Made by a program: the position numbers and the translations under genes
Part shown: in pieces, positions 13,320 through 13,999 of the stretch
Position numbering within the stretch: the stretch's first letter is position 1
How the letters are laid out: each line of letters opens with the position of its first letter
Origin: Baffinella frigidus
Taxonomy: Eukaryota; Cryptophyceae; Cryptomonadales; Baffinellaceae
Direction of reading: 5' to 3'
NCBI GenBank assembly: GCA_026770585.1
Contig: MU646616.1
Coordinates: forward strand, 184,234 to 198,390
DNA: 14,157 nt
Notes under the pieces: model-generated
Seen by the model: the letters and a program-made list of their open reading frames with translations, nothing else
What the model was told of the DNA's origin: nothing
Databases searched by the model: none

Positions 13320-13772
13320 CGCGCGCGCGCGGGACAACTTACGGTGCTTGAAGGATGTAGAGATTAGGGGTTAAGTTTTATTGTTTGGGAGGACCTGCGC
13401 GGAGTTTGCTATCTTAGCCTAAGATATTGCTATCTTAGCCTTAGCCTAAGGTATTGCTATCTTAGCCTCTGCATAGCCTTACTGTAACACAAAACCACCC
13501 GATGGGAAACGGCCATCTGAATTGCACCCGTGTCTCTGACGGTTAGAGAGAGAGAGAGAGGGAGAGAGAGGGGGAGGGAGGGAGAGCGCGCGCGCGCGCG
13601 AGAGAGAGAGAGACAGACAGAGAAAGAGAGAGAAAGACAGACGGAGGGAGAGTGAGGCGACCTCCTGGACAGTGACAGCCGCGTGCTTACACAGCAGCCA
13701 CGTCCCGCCCTTGCTCCGCTTCGCGCCCCCTCGCCTCTCCTCCCCCACCTCTCCCGCCTCCCCCTCTCCATC
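524..13772 (-). CDS. TYW3-TYW2 wybutosine-synthesis gene, partial, 14 exons
   Basis: Minus-strand gene whose 14 exons (E1-E14, listed separately) splice into one 413-codon open frame with phase-compatible GT-AG introns. E1-E6 align without gaps to the second half of TYW3, the SAM-dependent methyltransferase that converts yW-86 to yW-72. E7-E14 align to the N-terminal two thirds of TYW2/TRM12, which transfers the aminocarboxypropyl group of SAM to yW-187. Both act on the modified G37 of tRNA-Phe. The TYW3 start and its serine/cysteine-rich motif lie beyond 13772, and the TYW2 SAM-binding motif lies beyond the left edge. Plants fuse these activities too, but with a kelch part that is absent here. 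The E6-E7 join is the least certain: TYW2 could be a separate gene starting at an ATG at 6820. The exons are visibly richer in GC than the introns. The single-gene model is inferred. Confidence 0.85.
565..624. repeat. 30-bp tandem duplication over the E14 acceptor
   Basis: Two copies of a 30-bp unit; the first 23 bp are identical (ACATCACCTGCGGCCGAACA then CTC). In transcript sense each copy carries GGCCGCAG|GTGATGT, so two competing acceptors lie 30 bp (ten codons) apart in the same frame. Confidence 0.92.
820..1030 (+). mobile_element. CACGCCAG-type TIR element, copy A
   Basis: Ends CCACGCCAGTTCA and TGACCTGGCGTGG are inverted repeats. The interior shares CACACTCGTTCGCGCT, CTTATCCTGGTACAGATT and CCCAACACTTTTGGCGTGTT with copy B. 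211 bp, no coding capacity, MITE-like. A second hairpin element starts 3 bp further on. Confidence 0.85.
1034..1240. mobile_element. 207-bp element with 45-bp terminal inverted repeats
   Basis: The left arm (1034-1080) and right arm (1198-1240) match almost perfectly: CTATTGTCGAAATGGGC, then CGCGCGGA, then ATCGAGGTCAGGTCAG, with a 4-bp insertion on the left. Single copy here, no ORF. Confidence 0.9.
1287..1369 (+). mobile_element. ATTCTGGC-type MITE, copy 1
   Basis: 83 bp, ATTCTGGCTCGTTC to GGACGCGCCAGAAT. Outside it the inverted repeat goes on (CTGAGTTTTATTCTGG against CTGAGTTTCATTCTGG, then AGCTCTG), giving a nested border. Internally shares AAGGCTTTCTATTCG with copy 2. Confidence 0.88.
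1426..1575. mobile_element. CCACCA-type MITE, copy 1
   Basis: 150 bp. Arms CCACCAACCCTCACGGGCTG and its complement, with GGGCAAATC continuing the match. Same terminal motif and length class as the copies at 5566 and 6017. Confidence 0.9.
1656..1693. repeat. 19-bp tandem duplication
   Basis: AAGGGATTTCGTGAATAAT twice, identical. Confidence 0.97.
1717..1781 (-). pseudogene. shadow of E13, donor side
   Basis: Reads GAEEGVFVAQNGLKYTFGAT then K|GTTCGA. The amino-acid sequence is still open and close to E13 (GAEGWVMVAQNGLKYTFDAT). Downstream of E13. Confidence 0.93.
1782..1849 (-). repeat. AAGTTGAC palindromic element, copy 1 (diverged)
   Basis: GACTATACTCAAGTTGACA ... CCGTCAAGGTTGAAGCGGGA. The weakest of five copies of a 65-bp unit with inner inverted AAGTTGAC/GTCAACTT. 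Confidence 0.7.
1883..2024 (-). CDS. TYW2: E13: TYW2 core, FDATK motif
   Basis: 142 nt; one base completes the glycine of E12, then 47 codons, leaving in phase 0; acceptor AAGTAG|GTG, donor ACCAAG|GTTGGT. It reads CARVAVKGEID, then MRESHLRIMYPPGAEGWV, then AQNGLKYTFDATK. TYW2 proteins have ARxGxI...R.S.L.IL.G..GWV.H.ENGI.Y.FDATK here. A decayed copy of its 3' part (AEEGVFVAQNGLKYTFGATK) lies downstream at 1717-1781. Confidence 0.96.
2025..2434 (-). other. 410-bp intron E12-E13 made of telomere-like repeat
   Basis: Apart from a few bases at each end, the intron is C-rich telomere-type repeat in the sense of transcription, with subarrays of TTTAGGG, TTTTGGG and a perfect GGGGTGA array (2047-2090). 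It starts GTGCGCGC and is followed by GTGCGCGC as the first bases of E13, an 8-bp direct repeat flanking the insert. Confidence 0.88.
2040..2424. repeat. degenerate telomere-type array with GGGGTGA subarray
   Basis: Perfect GGGGTGA heptamers at 2047-2090, then TTTTGGG runs (2177-2230), then TTTAGGG runs (2275-2330, 2396-2420). Each variant is locally homogenised, as expected from slippage or unequal exchange. It fills intron E12-E13. Confidence 0.93.
2435..2562 (-). CDS. TYW2: E12: TYW2 core, PKRWEELGDMWVLP motif
   Basis: 128 nt, 42 codons plus two bases; acceptor TCACAAG|GCG, donor CTGGG|GTGCGC. It contains VPKRWEELGDMWVLPQGSF and ERLWAAVAEALG, the family signature PxRWxxxGDxxxLPxxxF...LWxxVAxALG of TYW2/TRM12. 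This is one of the firmest anchors of the gene. The intron after it is telomere-like repeat, and the eight bases that start the intron (GTGCGCGC) are also the first eight bases of E13. Confidence 0.96.
2563..2634 (-). other. 72-bp intron E11-E12 made of telomere-like repeat
   Basis: Runs GTAACC to CACAAG on the minus strand. Nearly all of it is degenerate CCCTAAA/CCCCAAA units. The six bases AGGCGG occur at both ends (exon end CAGGCGG, intron end AAGGCGG), offset by two bases from the splice sites. Confidence 0.85.
2579..2628. repeat. short telomere-type array in intron E11-E12
   Basis: Five to six degenerate TTTAGGG/TTTGGGG units on the plus strand, forming most of the 72-bp intron. Confidence 0.88.
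2635..2678 (-). CDS. TYW2: E11: TYW2 short exon, GVWSDGALQA
   Basis: 44 nt, phase 1 in, phase 0 out; acceptor AACCAG|GTG, donor CAGGCG|GTAACC. It translates as (G)GGDGGVWSDGALQA and fills the short stretch before the PKRW motif, where TYW2 proteins carry a G-x-x-WSxxLxxxLP pattern. The exon lies between two telomere-like introns and is only identifiable because the phases and the family pattern fit. A run of seven G makes the frame sensitive to sequencing error. Confidence 0.76.
2681..2876. repeat. head-to-head telomere-type arrays
   Basis: The G-rich half ends in about a dozen GGTTCAG heptamers (2735-2810). After the spacer TTGGCCCGCGGACC the array turns into the complementary CCCTGAA/CCCTGGA units (2819-2876). 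The two halves can pair as a long hairpin. Confidence 0.9.
2879..2902 (-). pseudogene. shadow of E10, donor side
   Basis: GCGCTCCTCTTCGACGCCGC then CGTTCACGG against CACTCCTCCTCGACGCCGCC. Joined directly to telomere-like repeat. Downstream of E10. Confidence 0.88.
2941..2995. repeat. perfect 22-bp hairpin
   Basis: The arms 2941-2962 and 2974-2995 are exact complements (TTCTTCCCGAGTTGGGAG core) around an 11-base loop CTGTAGAACCG. Transcribed as part of intron E10-E11 in the gene model. Confidence 0.95.
3029..3131 (-). CDS. TYW2: E10: TYW2 linker helix, ARLLIAARALLLDA
   Basis: 103 nt, phase 0 in, phase 1 out; acceptor CGCTAG|GGA, donor GTGG|GTACAC. An Ala/Gly/Lys-rich start is followed by LGPAARLLIAARALLLDAAV. 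TYW2 has a low-conservation helix (xAxxLxLxVxxWVEGRG type) before the WS motif. The in-frame TAG directly before the exon forces the acceptor at or after 3133. A decayed copy of its acceptor side is tandem upstream (3173-3223) and a copy of its donor side is downstream (2879-2902). Confidence 0.7.
3173..3223 (-). pseudogene. shadow of E10, acceptor side
   Basis: CGCTAG|GGGGCGCCTGCC, then GCAGGCAAGG, then AGCACCGTCCTCGGCCC, as in E10. Part of a degenerate tandem duplication of about 95 bp (3085-3276). Upstream of E10. Confidence 0.9.
3419..3538. mobile_element. small TIR element with TAATTA hairpin
   Basis: Arms CTTTCATCTCGAAAGACAAC and the complement of GTTATCTTCCGAGATGAACT, with CTGATT/AATCAG further in. 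A CCTAATTA...TAATTAGG hairpin lies at 3450-3476. Confidence 0.75.
3567..3700 (-). repeat. right arm of the inverted repeat pair with 209-345
   Basis: Complement of the left copy. Followed at once by the AAGTTGAC element at 3721, so the two repeats may form one composite unit. Confidence 0.85.
3721..3808 (+). repeat. AAGTTGAC palindromic element, copy 2
   Basis: TTCCCGCTCCAAAGTTGACG, GTACCGCACA, CATGTCAACTTAGGAA, then GAGTGAGGCAGAGG. The flanking GAGGCAGAG motif is part of the repeated unit. Confidence 0.85.
3827..3846. repeat. perfect 20-bp palindrome
   Basis: CTCGTTTCCCGGGAAACGAG, self-complementary without loop. Just left of an ATTCTGGCACG terminus-like motif. Confidence 0.97.
4095..4110. 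repeat. perfect 16-bp palindrome
   Basis: CCGTCAAATTTGACGG, enclosed by a weaker AAGTGGCC/GGCCACT pair (4084-4091, 4166-4172). Confidence 0.9.
4318..4443 (+). mobile_element. CACGCCAG-type TIR element, copy C, starts at E9 donor
   Basis: 126 bp; ends CCACGCCAGA and TCTGGCGTGG. GTAC occurs at 4315-4318 and 4443-4446 as a possible target-site duplication. The right GTAC, read on the minus strand, is the splice donor of E9. The interior is unlike copies A and B, so it may be a related subfamily. Confidence 0.8.
4447..4517 (-). CDS. TYW2: E9: TYW2 helix, DVVEALRERLAQG
   Basis: 71 nt; enters in phase 1 (G from E8 plus AT gives Asp) and leaves in phase 0; acceptor GGAGCAG|ATG, donor GATCAG|GTACCA. 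It reads AGGGDVVEALRERLAQGFIS then LDQ. TYW2 has a helix of type LxELRxRxxxG at this place. The donor GTAC is at the same time the first base pairs of a mobile element flanked by GTAC on both sides (4315-4446), so the intron begins exactly where the element begins. A run of seven G within the exon is a possible sequencing risk for the frame. Confidence 0.77.
4552..4702. repeat. degenerate telomere-type block
   Basis: TTTAGGG units mixed with GGTTTTCGG and a duplicated GGGGTTGGGGTTTAGGG module. Preceded by short AACGTTTT and GGATAAC duplications (4528-4565). Confidence 0.85.
4878..5056. mobile_element. 179-bp TIR element, GCGGTAATTGT arms
   Basis: Arms share GTAGA, CGTT, GCGGTAATTGT, GTCCGTTTTCGAG and GTTTTCAAG over about 55 bp. 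The centre is AT-rich with weaker inverted symmetry. No ORF of its own. Confidence 0.9.
5165..5311. mobile_element. TIR element, CACACGGTGG arms
   Basis: CACACGGTGGGCTACGAGGG (5171-5190) pairs with the arm at 5284-5309. The imperfect match extends outward to GTGCCAC. A small CCTGGATTCCAGG palindrome lies inside (5201-5213). Confidence 0.82.
5351..5502. mobile_element. TIR element, CATCCGG..CATGTTT arms
   Basis: CATCCGGCACCATGTTT and AAACATGTCCCCGGATG are imperfect complements, continued by AAAATAAAATGG against CCATTTTCTTTT. An inner CCTATG..CATAGG hairpin lies at 5451-5466. Confidence 0.75.
5530..5752 (-). pseudogene. shadow of E8 split by a MITE
   Basis: GTGAAGCAAGCCAACGAG (5' part), then the 151-bp MITE at 5566-5716, then TCCGTGCCCGACTCCCGGCC and TTCCCGCCCATGCTCCGAC (3' part, cf. 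VPVLPALPPLLRL). Downstream of E8. Confidence 0.85.
5566..5716. mobile_element. CCACCA-type MITE, copy 2, inside a copy of E8
   Basis: 151 bp. About 55-bp arms (CCACCAACCCTCCCAGTTGG, GACCAAATC, CGATTTTAGACT, GATTTACCCTT). The flanks on both sides are E8-like sequence, so it inserted into a duplicated exon. Confidence 0.92.
5906..5971. repeat. 33-bp tandem duplication
   Basis: CCCCAGTAC(T/A)AAAC(C/T)TGC(C/T)CGG, then T(T/C)AGTCA, twice with a few substitutions. Confidence 0.9.
6017..6187. mobile_element. CCACCA-type MITE, copy 3
   Basis: 171 bp. Arms CCACCAGCCCTCACGGAAGG and CCACCAACCCGCACGGAATG, both followed by GACCAAAC/GACCAAATC and TAGATTTT/CGATTTTT. Lies 42 bp from the E8 donor. Confidence 0.9.
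6230..6309 (-). CDS. TYW2: E8: TYW2 N-terminal strand, GRIAVPVLP
   Basis: 80 nt; one base completes the codon from E7, then 26 codons, leaving in phase 1; acceptor TGAACAG|GGC, donor CTGG|GTACGC. It reads ARRNQKQGNGRIAVPVLPAL then PPLLRL. In TYW2 the segment after 'DT' is RxxxxxDGxVALPVL, which fits. Decayed copies lie upstream (6400-6434, with the acceptor) and downstream. The downstream copy is split by a MITE inserted in its middle (5530-5565 and 5717-5752). Confidence 0.87.
6318..6530. repeat. GGGGGTTATGAGTGTGAG minisatellite
   Basis: Degenerate units of about 16-20 bp based on GGGTTATGAGTGTGA and GGGATTATGAGACTCAAA. Interrupted by an acceptor-side copy of E8 (6400-6434). Fills most of intron E7-E8. 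Confidence 0.88.
6400..6434 (-). pseudogene. shadow of E8, acceptor side
   Basis: GCAG|GACTCGGCGGAACCTGCA then GCAAGCCAATGCC against AACAG|GGCACGGCGGAACCAG. Upstream of E8. Confidence 0.85.
6669..6799 (-). CDS. TYW2: E7: TYW2 N-terminus, WVIACEP segment
   Basis: 131 nt, phase 0 in, phase 2 out; acceptor CCCACAG|GCC, donor GACAC|GTGACC. The translation holds QNWVIACEPAATEATRSALS and then ends SFLDT. TYW2/TRM12 proteins begin with a strand-helix unit of the form xAVVTEPxxTxxxRxxLxxxxxxDT, which this fits residue for residue in spacing. About 18 Gly/Ser/Ala-rich residues come before it and could be the linker from TYW3. An inverted-repeat element (6807-6980) ends 7 bp before the acceptor. An in-frame ATG at 6820-6818, inside that element, could serve as the start of a separate TYW2 gene. 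Confidence 0.82.
6807..6980 (+). mobile_element. CACGCCAG-type TIR element, copy B, abuts E7
   Basis: Ends CCACGCCAGTTCAT and ATGACCTGGCGTGG. Interior clearly homologous to copy A. 174 bp. On the transcribed strand it ends 7 bp before the CCCACAG acceptor of E7 and carries an ATG in frame with E7 inside its terminal repeat. Confidence 0.87.
7206..7246. repeat. CACGTG hairpin overlapping a TIR element
   Basis: GGGTCACGTGTC (7206-7217) and GACACGTGACCC (7235-7246) are perfect complements, with GTCCG/CGGAC pairs inside. The right arm is also the end of the 7233-7410 element, so that terminus exists in both orientations. Confidence 0.9.
7233..7410. mobile_element. CACGTGACC TIR element with 55-bp arms
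   Basis: Arms: CGGACACGTGACCCACTCCG, then CAAACCGCCCACAATCGACA, then AAAAGGGTG against the complement ending at 7410. Two CACGTG boxes are part of the arms. Confidence 0.92.
7562..7655 (+). repeat. AAGTTGAC palindromic element, copy 3
   Basis: CTCCAAAGTTGACGGATGCG, TACCGCACATCCAACATATC, then GAATAGTCTGACGGTCAACC and GAGTGAGACAGAGCGAGGG. The closest relative is copy 5 in reverse orientation. Confidence 0.88.
7658..7702 (-). pseudogene. shadow of E6, donor side, 2
   Basis: CTGGCCTCGATCCCCAACCC then CGCCCGTCC. The donor is lost (AAGGCGCAC). Downstream of E6. Confidence 0.87.
7801..7934. mobile_element. TCCGGGAAC-type MITE, copy 1
   Basis: 134 bp with about 50-bp arms: TCCGGAACAAT, CATTTAATTAAATGA, TTTGGGC, ATGCAAATTACCACACA against the complement of TGTGTAGCAATTTTCAT. 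AT-rich, no ORF. Confidence 0.92.
7947..7985 (-). pseudogene. shadow of E6, donor side, 1
   Basis: CTCGATCCCAAACCCCGCTG then CCCCCCAGGAGGCACACC: SIPNPAAP retained, but the donor GT has become GC. Downstream of E6. Confidence 0.87.
8006..8130. mobile_element. TCCGGGAAC-type MITE, copy 2
   Basis: 125 bp. Arms share TCCGG(A/G)AAC, GTATTT, CTTTT, then CTGG, then ATGAAAATTACTACA. Lies 71 bp from copy 1, a cluster of one family. Confidence 0.92.
8307..8414. repeat. inverted repeat with inner direct repeat
   Basis: CTGTAAGCATCAC (8307) pairs with GTGATGCTTACAG (8401). GCGGTTTCGGAACTGTAAG also occurs twice in direct order (from 8295 and 8357). Confidence 0.88.
8427..8504 (-). CDS. TYW3: E6: probable TYW3 C-terminal helix and linker
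   Basis: 78 nt, 26 codons, phase 0/0; acceptor GGGGTAG|GCG, donor CACGAG|GTACAC. It reads AKSDHLHSLLAKSLLASIPN followed by PAAPHE: a Leu/Ala helix in the place where TYW3 ends with a helix after the EN motif. Similarity is only in helix pattern, so the call rests on phase match, good splice sites, position between E5 and E7, and decayed copies on both sides (8840-8867 upstream; 7947-7985 and 7658-7702 downstream). If TYW3 and TYW2 are separate genes, the frame could instead run through the donor to a stop in the next intron. Confidence 0.68.
8669..8734. repeat. 32-bp tandem duplication
   Basis: CACCCTTTTCGATTTAA(T/C)G(T/C)G(A/G)AA, then A(C/T)A..GATT, twice. Confidence 0.9.
8840..8930 (-). 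pseudogene. shadow of E6, acceptor side with intron flank
   Basis: GGCAG|GCGCGATCGGACCGTC against GGTAG|GCGAAGTCGGACCACC, preceded by about 60 bp of shared intron (GGATGGGACT..AATC..GGTGTGGGGG). Upstream of E6. Confidence 0.92.
9024..9075. repeat. ATCGAATTTG hairpin
   Basis: ATCGAATTTGTACCA and AGGTGCAAATTCGAT are near-complements around a CGCGCTTTGCG centre. Confidence 0.85.
9100..9135. repeat. 18-bp tandem duplication
   Basis: GGTTGAAGCCCAATTTTC twice, identical. Confidence 0.97.
9292..9485. mobile_element. 194-bp TIR element with inner hairpin
   Basis: 36-bp arms (CATCTACTGAACCTC, CTGGCG, GCCTTTCGATTTT) differ at two positions. A second inverted repeat inside (GACTTTTATCCTG and CAGGATTTAAAAGTC, 9407-9442) makes it a nested structure. 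Confidence 0.92.
9546..9655 (-). repeat. AAGTTGAC palindromic element, copy 4
   Basis: GACTATTCCTAAGTTGACAC, CCGTCAACTTTG, GGAAAGAGCC. The following CTCACCAAAT..GAGCCCAAATAGACC is shared with 1854-1885, so the unit is longer on this side. Confidence 0.85.
9690..9772 (+). mobile_element. ATTCTGGC-type MITE, copy 2
   Basis: 83 bp, exactly the length of copy 1; ATTCTGGCGCGCCC to GGACGAGGCAGAAT. The arms extend outside through GCTGCCTGCGTTTC. Flanked on the left by an AAGTTGAC palindromic unit. Confidence 0.88.
9803..9862 (-). CDS. TYW3: E5: TYW3 C-terminal helix, DESYFAVLVRLAND
   Basis: 60 nt, 20 codons, phase 0/0; acceptor GAATCAG|GAT, donor AACCAG|GTCCAA. It reads DESYFAVLVRLANDRFAKNQ, the amphipathic helix that follows GKL-(M/I) in TYW3 (human equivalent: an EEY...L..VAN..MEEN pattern at the same spacing). 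The joint KLIA|DESY keeps the family spacing exactly. A second, altered version of its start (GESYLVEM) lies at 10054-10076, and a 17-bp inverted copy lies at 9946-9962, both in the upstream intron next to telomere-like blocks. Confidence 0.92.
9873..9942. repeat. telomere-type block flanked by inverted E5 sequence
   Basis: About eight TTTAGGG-like units. The perfect 17-bp inverted repeat CAGCACCGCGAAGTAGC encloses it (9839-9855, inside E5, and 9946-9962). Confidence 0.88.
9946..9962 (+). pseudogene. shadow of E5, inverted 17 bp
   Basis: GCTACTTCGCGGTGCTG, identical to E5 but on the other strand, on the far side of the telomere-like block. Upstream of E5. Confidence 0.88.
10026..10052. repeat. 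short telomere-type block
   Basis: Three to four TTTAGGG units directly beside the second, altered copy of the E5 start (10054-10076). Confidence 0.85.
10054..10076 (-). pseudogene. shadow of E5, acceptor side
   Basis: GCAG|GGCGAGAGCTACCTCGTGG, translating GESYLVEM, against CAG|GATGAGAGCTACTTCGCGG. Upstream of E5. Confidence 0.82.
10352..10433 (-). CDS. TYW3: E4: TYW3 beta-strand segment, KRHVIVGVRTS
   Basis: 82 nt, one base plus 27 codons, leaving in phase 0; acceptor CAAACAG|GAAG, donor ATCGCG|GTACCG. It reads KRHVIVGVRTSALKIDAPVL and then EDGKLIA, matching the TYW3 run G-K-R-x3-xxVRS-x-LxxxxPL-x4-GKLMV without gaps. The first base completes the glycine codon begun in E3. Its acceptor region is repeated three more times in the upstream intron (10480-10503, 10563-10588, 10645-10672). 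Reading on through the donor meets telomere-like sequence and a stop, which supports the GTACCG donor. Confidence 0.93.
10480..10503 (-). pseudogene. shadow of E4, acceptor side, 1
   Basis: GCAG|GAAAAGGCACGTGATGGT against ACAG|GAAGCGGCACGTGATAGT of E4. Upstream of E4. Confidence 0.88.
10563..10588 (-). pseudogene. shadow of E4, acceptor side, 2
   Basis: ACAG|GAAGCGGCACGTGATAGT, identical to E4, also with the CAACCCTCAACCCTCAAACA intron end. About 150 bp upstream of E4. Confidence 0.93.
10645..10672 (-). pseudogene. shadow of E4, acceptor side, 3
   Basis: CCAG|GAAGTGGCACGTGATGGC followed by GGTGGAGTGGGG. Pairs with the copy at 10480 as a 150-bp tandem duplication. Confidence 0.88.
10727..10808. 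mobile_element. half of a TCCGGGAAC-type MITE
   Basis: Matches the AGTAAGAACGAATTGTGTAG centre and one full arm (AATGAAAGAAAAATAGGT then CTCCCCCGATAAG) of copy 3. The other arm is missing and replaced by telomere-like sequence. Confidence 0.85.
10962..11177. repeat. opposed telomere-like stretches around a unique core
   Basis: G-rich (GGGGGTA)n at 10966-10998 faces C-rich ACCCTAC/AACCCTC units at 11072-11177. The unique core between them is bounded by an inverted AGGTACCAC repeat (11002-11010 and 11061-11070). Confidence 0.75.
11295..11388 (-). repeat. AAGTTGAC palindromic element, copy 5
   Basis: CTCGCCCTGCCTCACGCGGG, CAGACTATTCTCAACTTGAC, GTGCGGTACAAAT, TTCAACTTTGG. Complement of copy 3 over about 95 bp. 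Confidence 0.88.
11387..11420 (-). pseudogene. shadow of E3, donor side, 2, with stop codon
   Basis: GGCTTCCGCTAGTCCGGAAT then CTCCCTCGGGTACG: GFR-stop-SGISLG. CGAG of E3 has become CTAG. Downstream of E3. Confidence 0.92.
11633..11660 (-). pseudogene. shadow of E3, donor side, 1
   Basis: GCGAGTCCGGCATCTCCCTC then GGGTACCCACAC, identical to the end of E3 and its donor. Downstream of E3. Confidence 0.93.
11690..11782. repeat. 31-bp tandem repeats ending at the E3 donor
   Basis: Three units of AATCCCTT(C/G)GTAGCC(C/T)GCTGT(A/G)TGGGTACC type, the last diverged. Each ends in GGGTACC, which in transcript sense is the GGTACC of the E3 donor, so the donor context is multiplied. Confidence 0.88.
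11782..11846 (-). CDS. TYW3: E3: TYW3 helix and GFRESG motif
   Basis: 65 nt, enters in phase 0 and leaves in phase 2; acceptor CGACACAG|GCA, donor CTCGG|GTACCC. It translates as AARKLMEVARAAGFRESGIS plus L and a split glycine. TYW3 proteins carry A-x-x-L-x8-GFRxSGI at exactly this distance after the HVQC strand, and the residue count between E2 and E3 motifs equals that of human TYW3. The split glycine is completed by E4 (SLG|KR). No other exon has so many shadow copies: three upstream that keep the ARKLM start and two downstream that keep the SGISLG end. Confidence 0.94.
11955..11989 (-). pseudogene. shadow of E3, acceptor side, 3
   Basis: CAAG|GCAGCCCGGCAGATGACC, translating AARQMTEVAR. 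Directly next to MITE copy 3 (11995). Upstream of E3. Confidence 0.87.
11995..12128. mobile_element. TCCGGGAAC-type MITE, copy 3
   Basis: 134 bp. Arms TCCGGGGAAACTTGTTTTTC and TTTCATTTGAT..CAACGAAAA match with few changes. It ends a few bases before an E3-shadow acceptor (11989), resembling the place of copy B before E7. Confidence 0.92.
12181..12204 (-). pseudogene. shadow of E3, acceptor side, 2
   Basis: AAAG|GCTGTGCGGAAACTGATG, translating AVRKLMEV, followed by GTACGT, which could act as a donor and make a 23-24 nt cryptic exon. Upstream of E3. Confidence 0.88.
12427..12453 (-). pseudogene. shadow of E3, acceptor side, 1
   Basis: CCAG|GCAGCACGGAAGCTGATG, translating AARKLMAVA. Upstream of E3. 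Confidence 0.9.
12468..12599. repeat. telomere-type block next to (GA)n
   Basis: Starts with GGTTTCG/GGGTTCAG variants and becomes regular TTTAGGG/TCTAGGG units, with two copies of a TTTAGGGTTTAGGGTCTAGG-like module. Followed at once by a GA tract. Confidence 0.88.
12608..12665. repeat. (GA)n microsatellite
   Basis: GA dinucleotides with GATA interruptions, directly after the telomere-like block 12468-12599 and 34 bp from the E2 donor. It is a polypyrimidine tract in transcript sense. Confidence 0.95.
12700..12795 (-). CDS. TYW3: E2: TYW3 core, FEPF-LHVQC motif
   Basis: 96 nt, 32 codons, phase 0/0; acceptor GCGCGCAG|GTG, donor CTCGAG|GTCTGT. The translation begins VSEALARA, a helix, and ends VAFFKHEPFILHVQCRDLE. 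'F-KxEPFxLHVQCR' is the best conserved strand of TYW3 proteins and is the firmest anchor for identifying this half of the gene. The donor side runs into a (GA)n microsatellite at 12608-12662. A near full-length but frame-broken copy lies upstream at 12955-13036. Confidence 0.95.
12955..13036 (-). pseudogene. shadow of E2, nearly full length, frameshifted
   Basis: Starts GCGCGCAG|GTGTCGGAGGCG like E2 and ends in FFKHKPFILLVQCR. The two ends are in different frames because the middle is 5 nt shorter than in E2 (28 against 33 nt). Upstream of E2. Confidence 0.93.
13045..13095. repeat. GGCTATATTAGCCTT 15-bp tandem repeats
   Basis: Two to three regular units. Relatives (GCTATCTTAGCCT) are scattered at 12818-12898 and 13407-13470, so the motif is a local family. 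Confidence 0.9.
13143..13383. repeat. 40-bp direct repeats, 201 bp apart
   Basis: CTTGAAGGATGTAGAG(T/A)TTAGGGG(G/T)TAAGTTTTAT at 13143-13182 and 13344-13383. Together with the (GA)n-(CG)n copies it suggests past segment duplication. Confidence 0.85.
13207..13330. repeat. (GA)n-(CG)n microsatellite, copy 1 of a duplicated segment
   Basis: GCACCCGTGTCTCTGTCGGTT followed by GA tracts and (GC)n. The same order recurs at 13524-13605 (GTCTCTGACGGTT, GA, CG). Confidence 0.93.
13524..13640. repeat. (GA)n-(CG)n microsatellite, copy 2
   Basis: Second copy, 317 bp from the first, reaching to 22 bp from the E1 donor. Polypyrimidine in transcript sense. Confidence 0.93.
13662..13772 (-). CDS. TYW3: E1: TYW3 domain, KGGTWLLCKH segment
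   Basis: 111 nt, phase 0 at both ends as modelled; acceptor CTATCAG, donor GAG|GTCGCC. The translation starts with about 17 Glu/Gly/Arg-rich residues and then reads KRSKGGTWLLCKHAAV, which matches the conserved TYW3 strand 'WLLVTH' followed by a helix. It ends TVQE and continues into VSEAL of E2, as in TYW3. The preceding TYW3 exon, with the SSCxGR-type motif, must lie to the right of the window. The Glu/Gly-rich start is poorly conserved, so the acceptor is less certain than the donor. Decayed copies of its 5' side lie upstream at 13816-13848 and 14000-14039. Confidence 0.8.
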
Positions 13773-13815
13773 CTGATAGCGAGACAAAGGTGTTAAAGTT
13801 TCACCCCAATTGGTG

Positions 13816-13848
13816 TTACAGCAGCCACGCCCCCCCCTGTTCCGCTCT
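13816..13848 (-). pseudogene. shadow of E1, body
   Basis: GAGCGGAACAGG and GGCGTGGCTGCTGTAA resemble the GAGCAAGGGCGGGACGTGGC and TGCTGTGTAA of E1 (SKGGTWLLCK) with frame damage. Upstream of E1. Confidence 0.72.
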
Positions 13849-13849
13849 T

Positions 13850-13995
13850 ATCTCAGAAAAGCCTTTTTAGAAGCTGTTTTAGTAAGTCACCCCCCCCACA
13901 AATATGTCAACTTATGCGTAGAGAAAAGAATAAGTTGACATATTTGAAGGGGAATTGACGGAAGAAAACGACTTTTAGAGAGGCTTTTCTGAGAT
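13850..13995. mobile_element. nested TIR element upstream of E1
   Basis: Perfect outer 15 bp ATCTCAGAAAAGCCT and complement, degenerate middle, perfect inner 17 bp CAAATATGTCAACTTAT and complement (13899-13915, 13930-13946). 146 bp, no ORF. Confidence 0.93.
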
Positions 13996-13999
13996 GAGC

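Larger units (their letters stand above)
12796..13661 (-). other. intron E1-E2
   Basis: Holds two (GA)n-(CG)n microsatellites within a duplicated segment, the 40-bp direct repeat at 13143-13182 and 13344-13383, GCTAT(A/C)TTAGCC tandem repeats and the frame-broken copy of E2. No independent gene seen. Confidence 0.75.
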
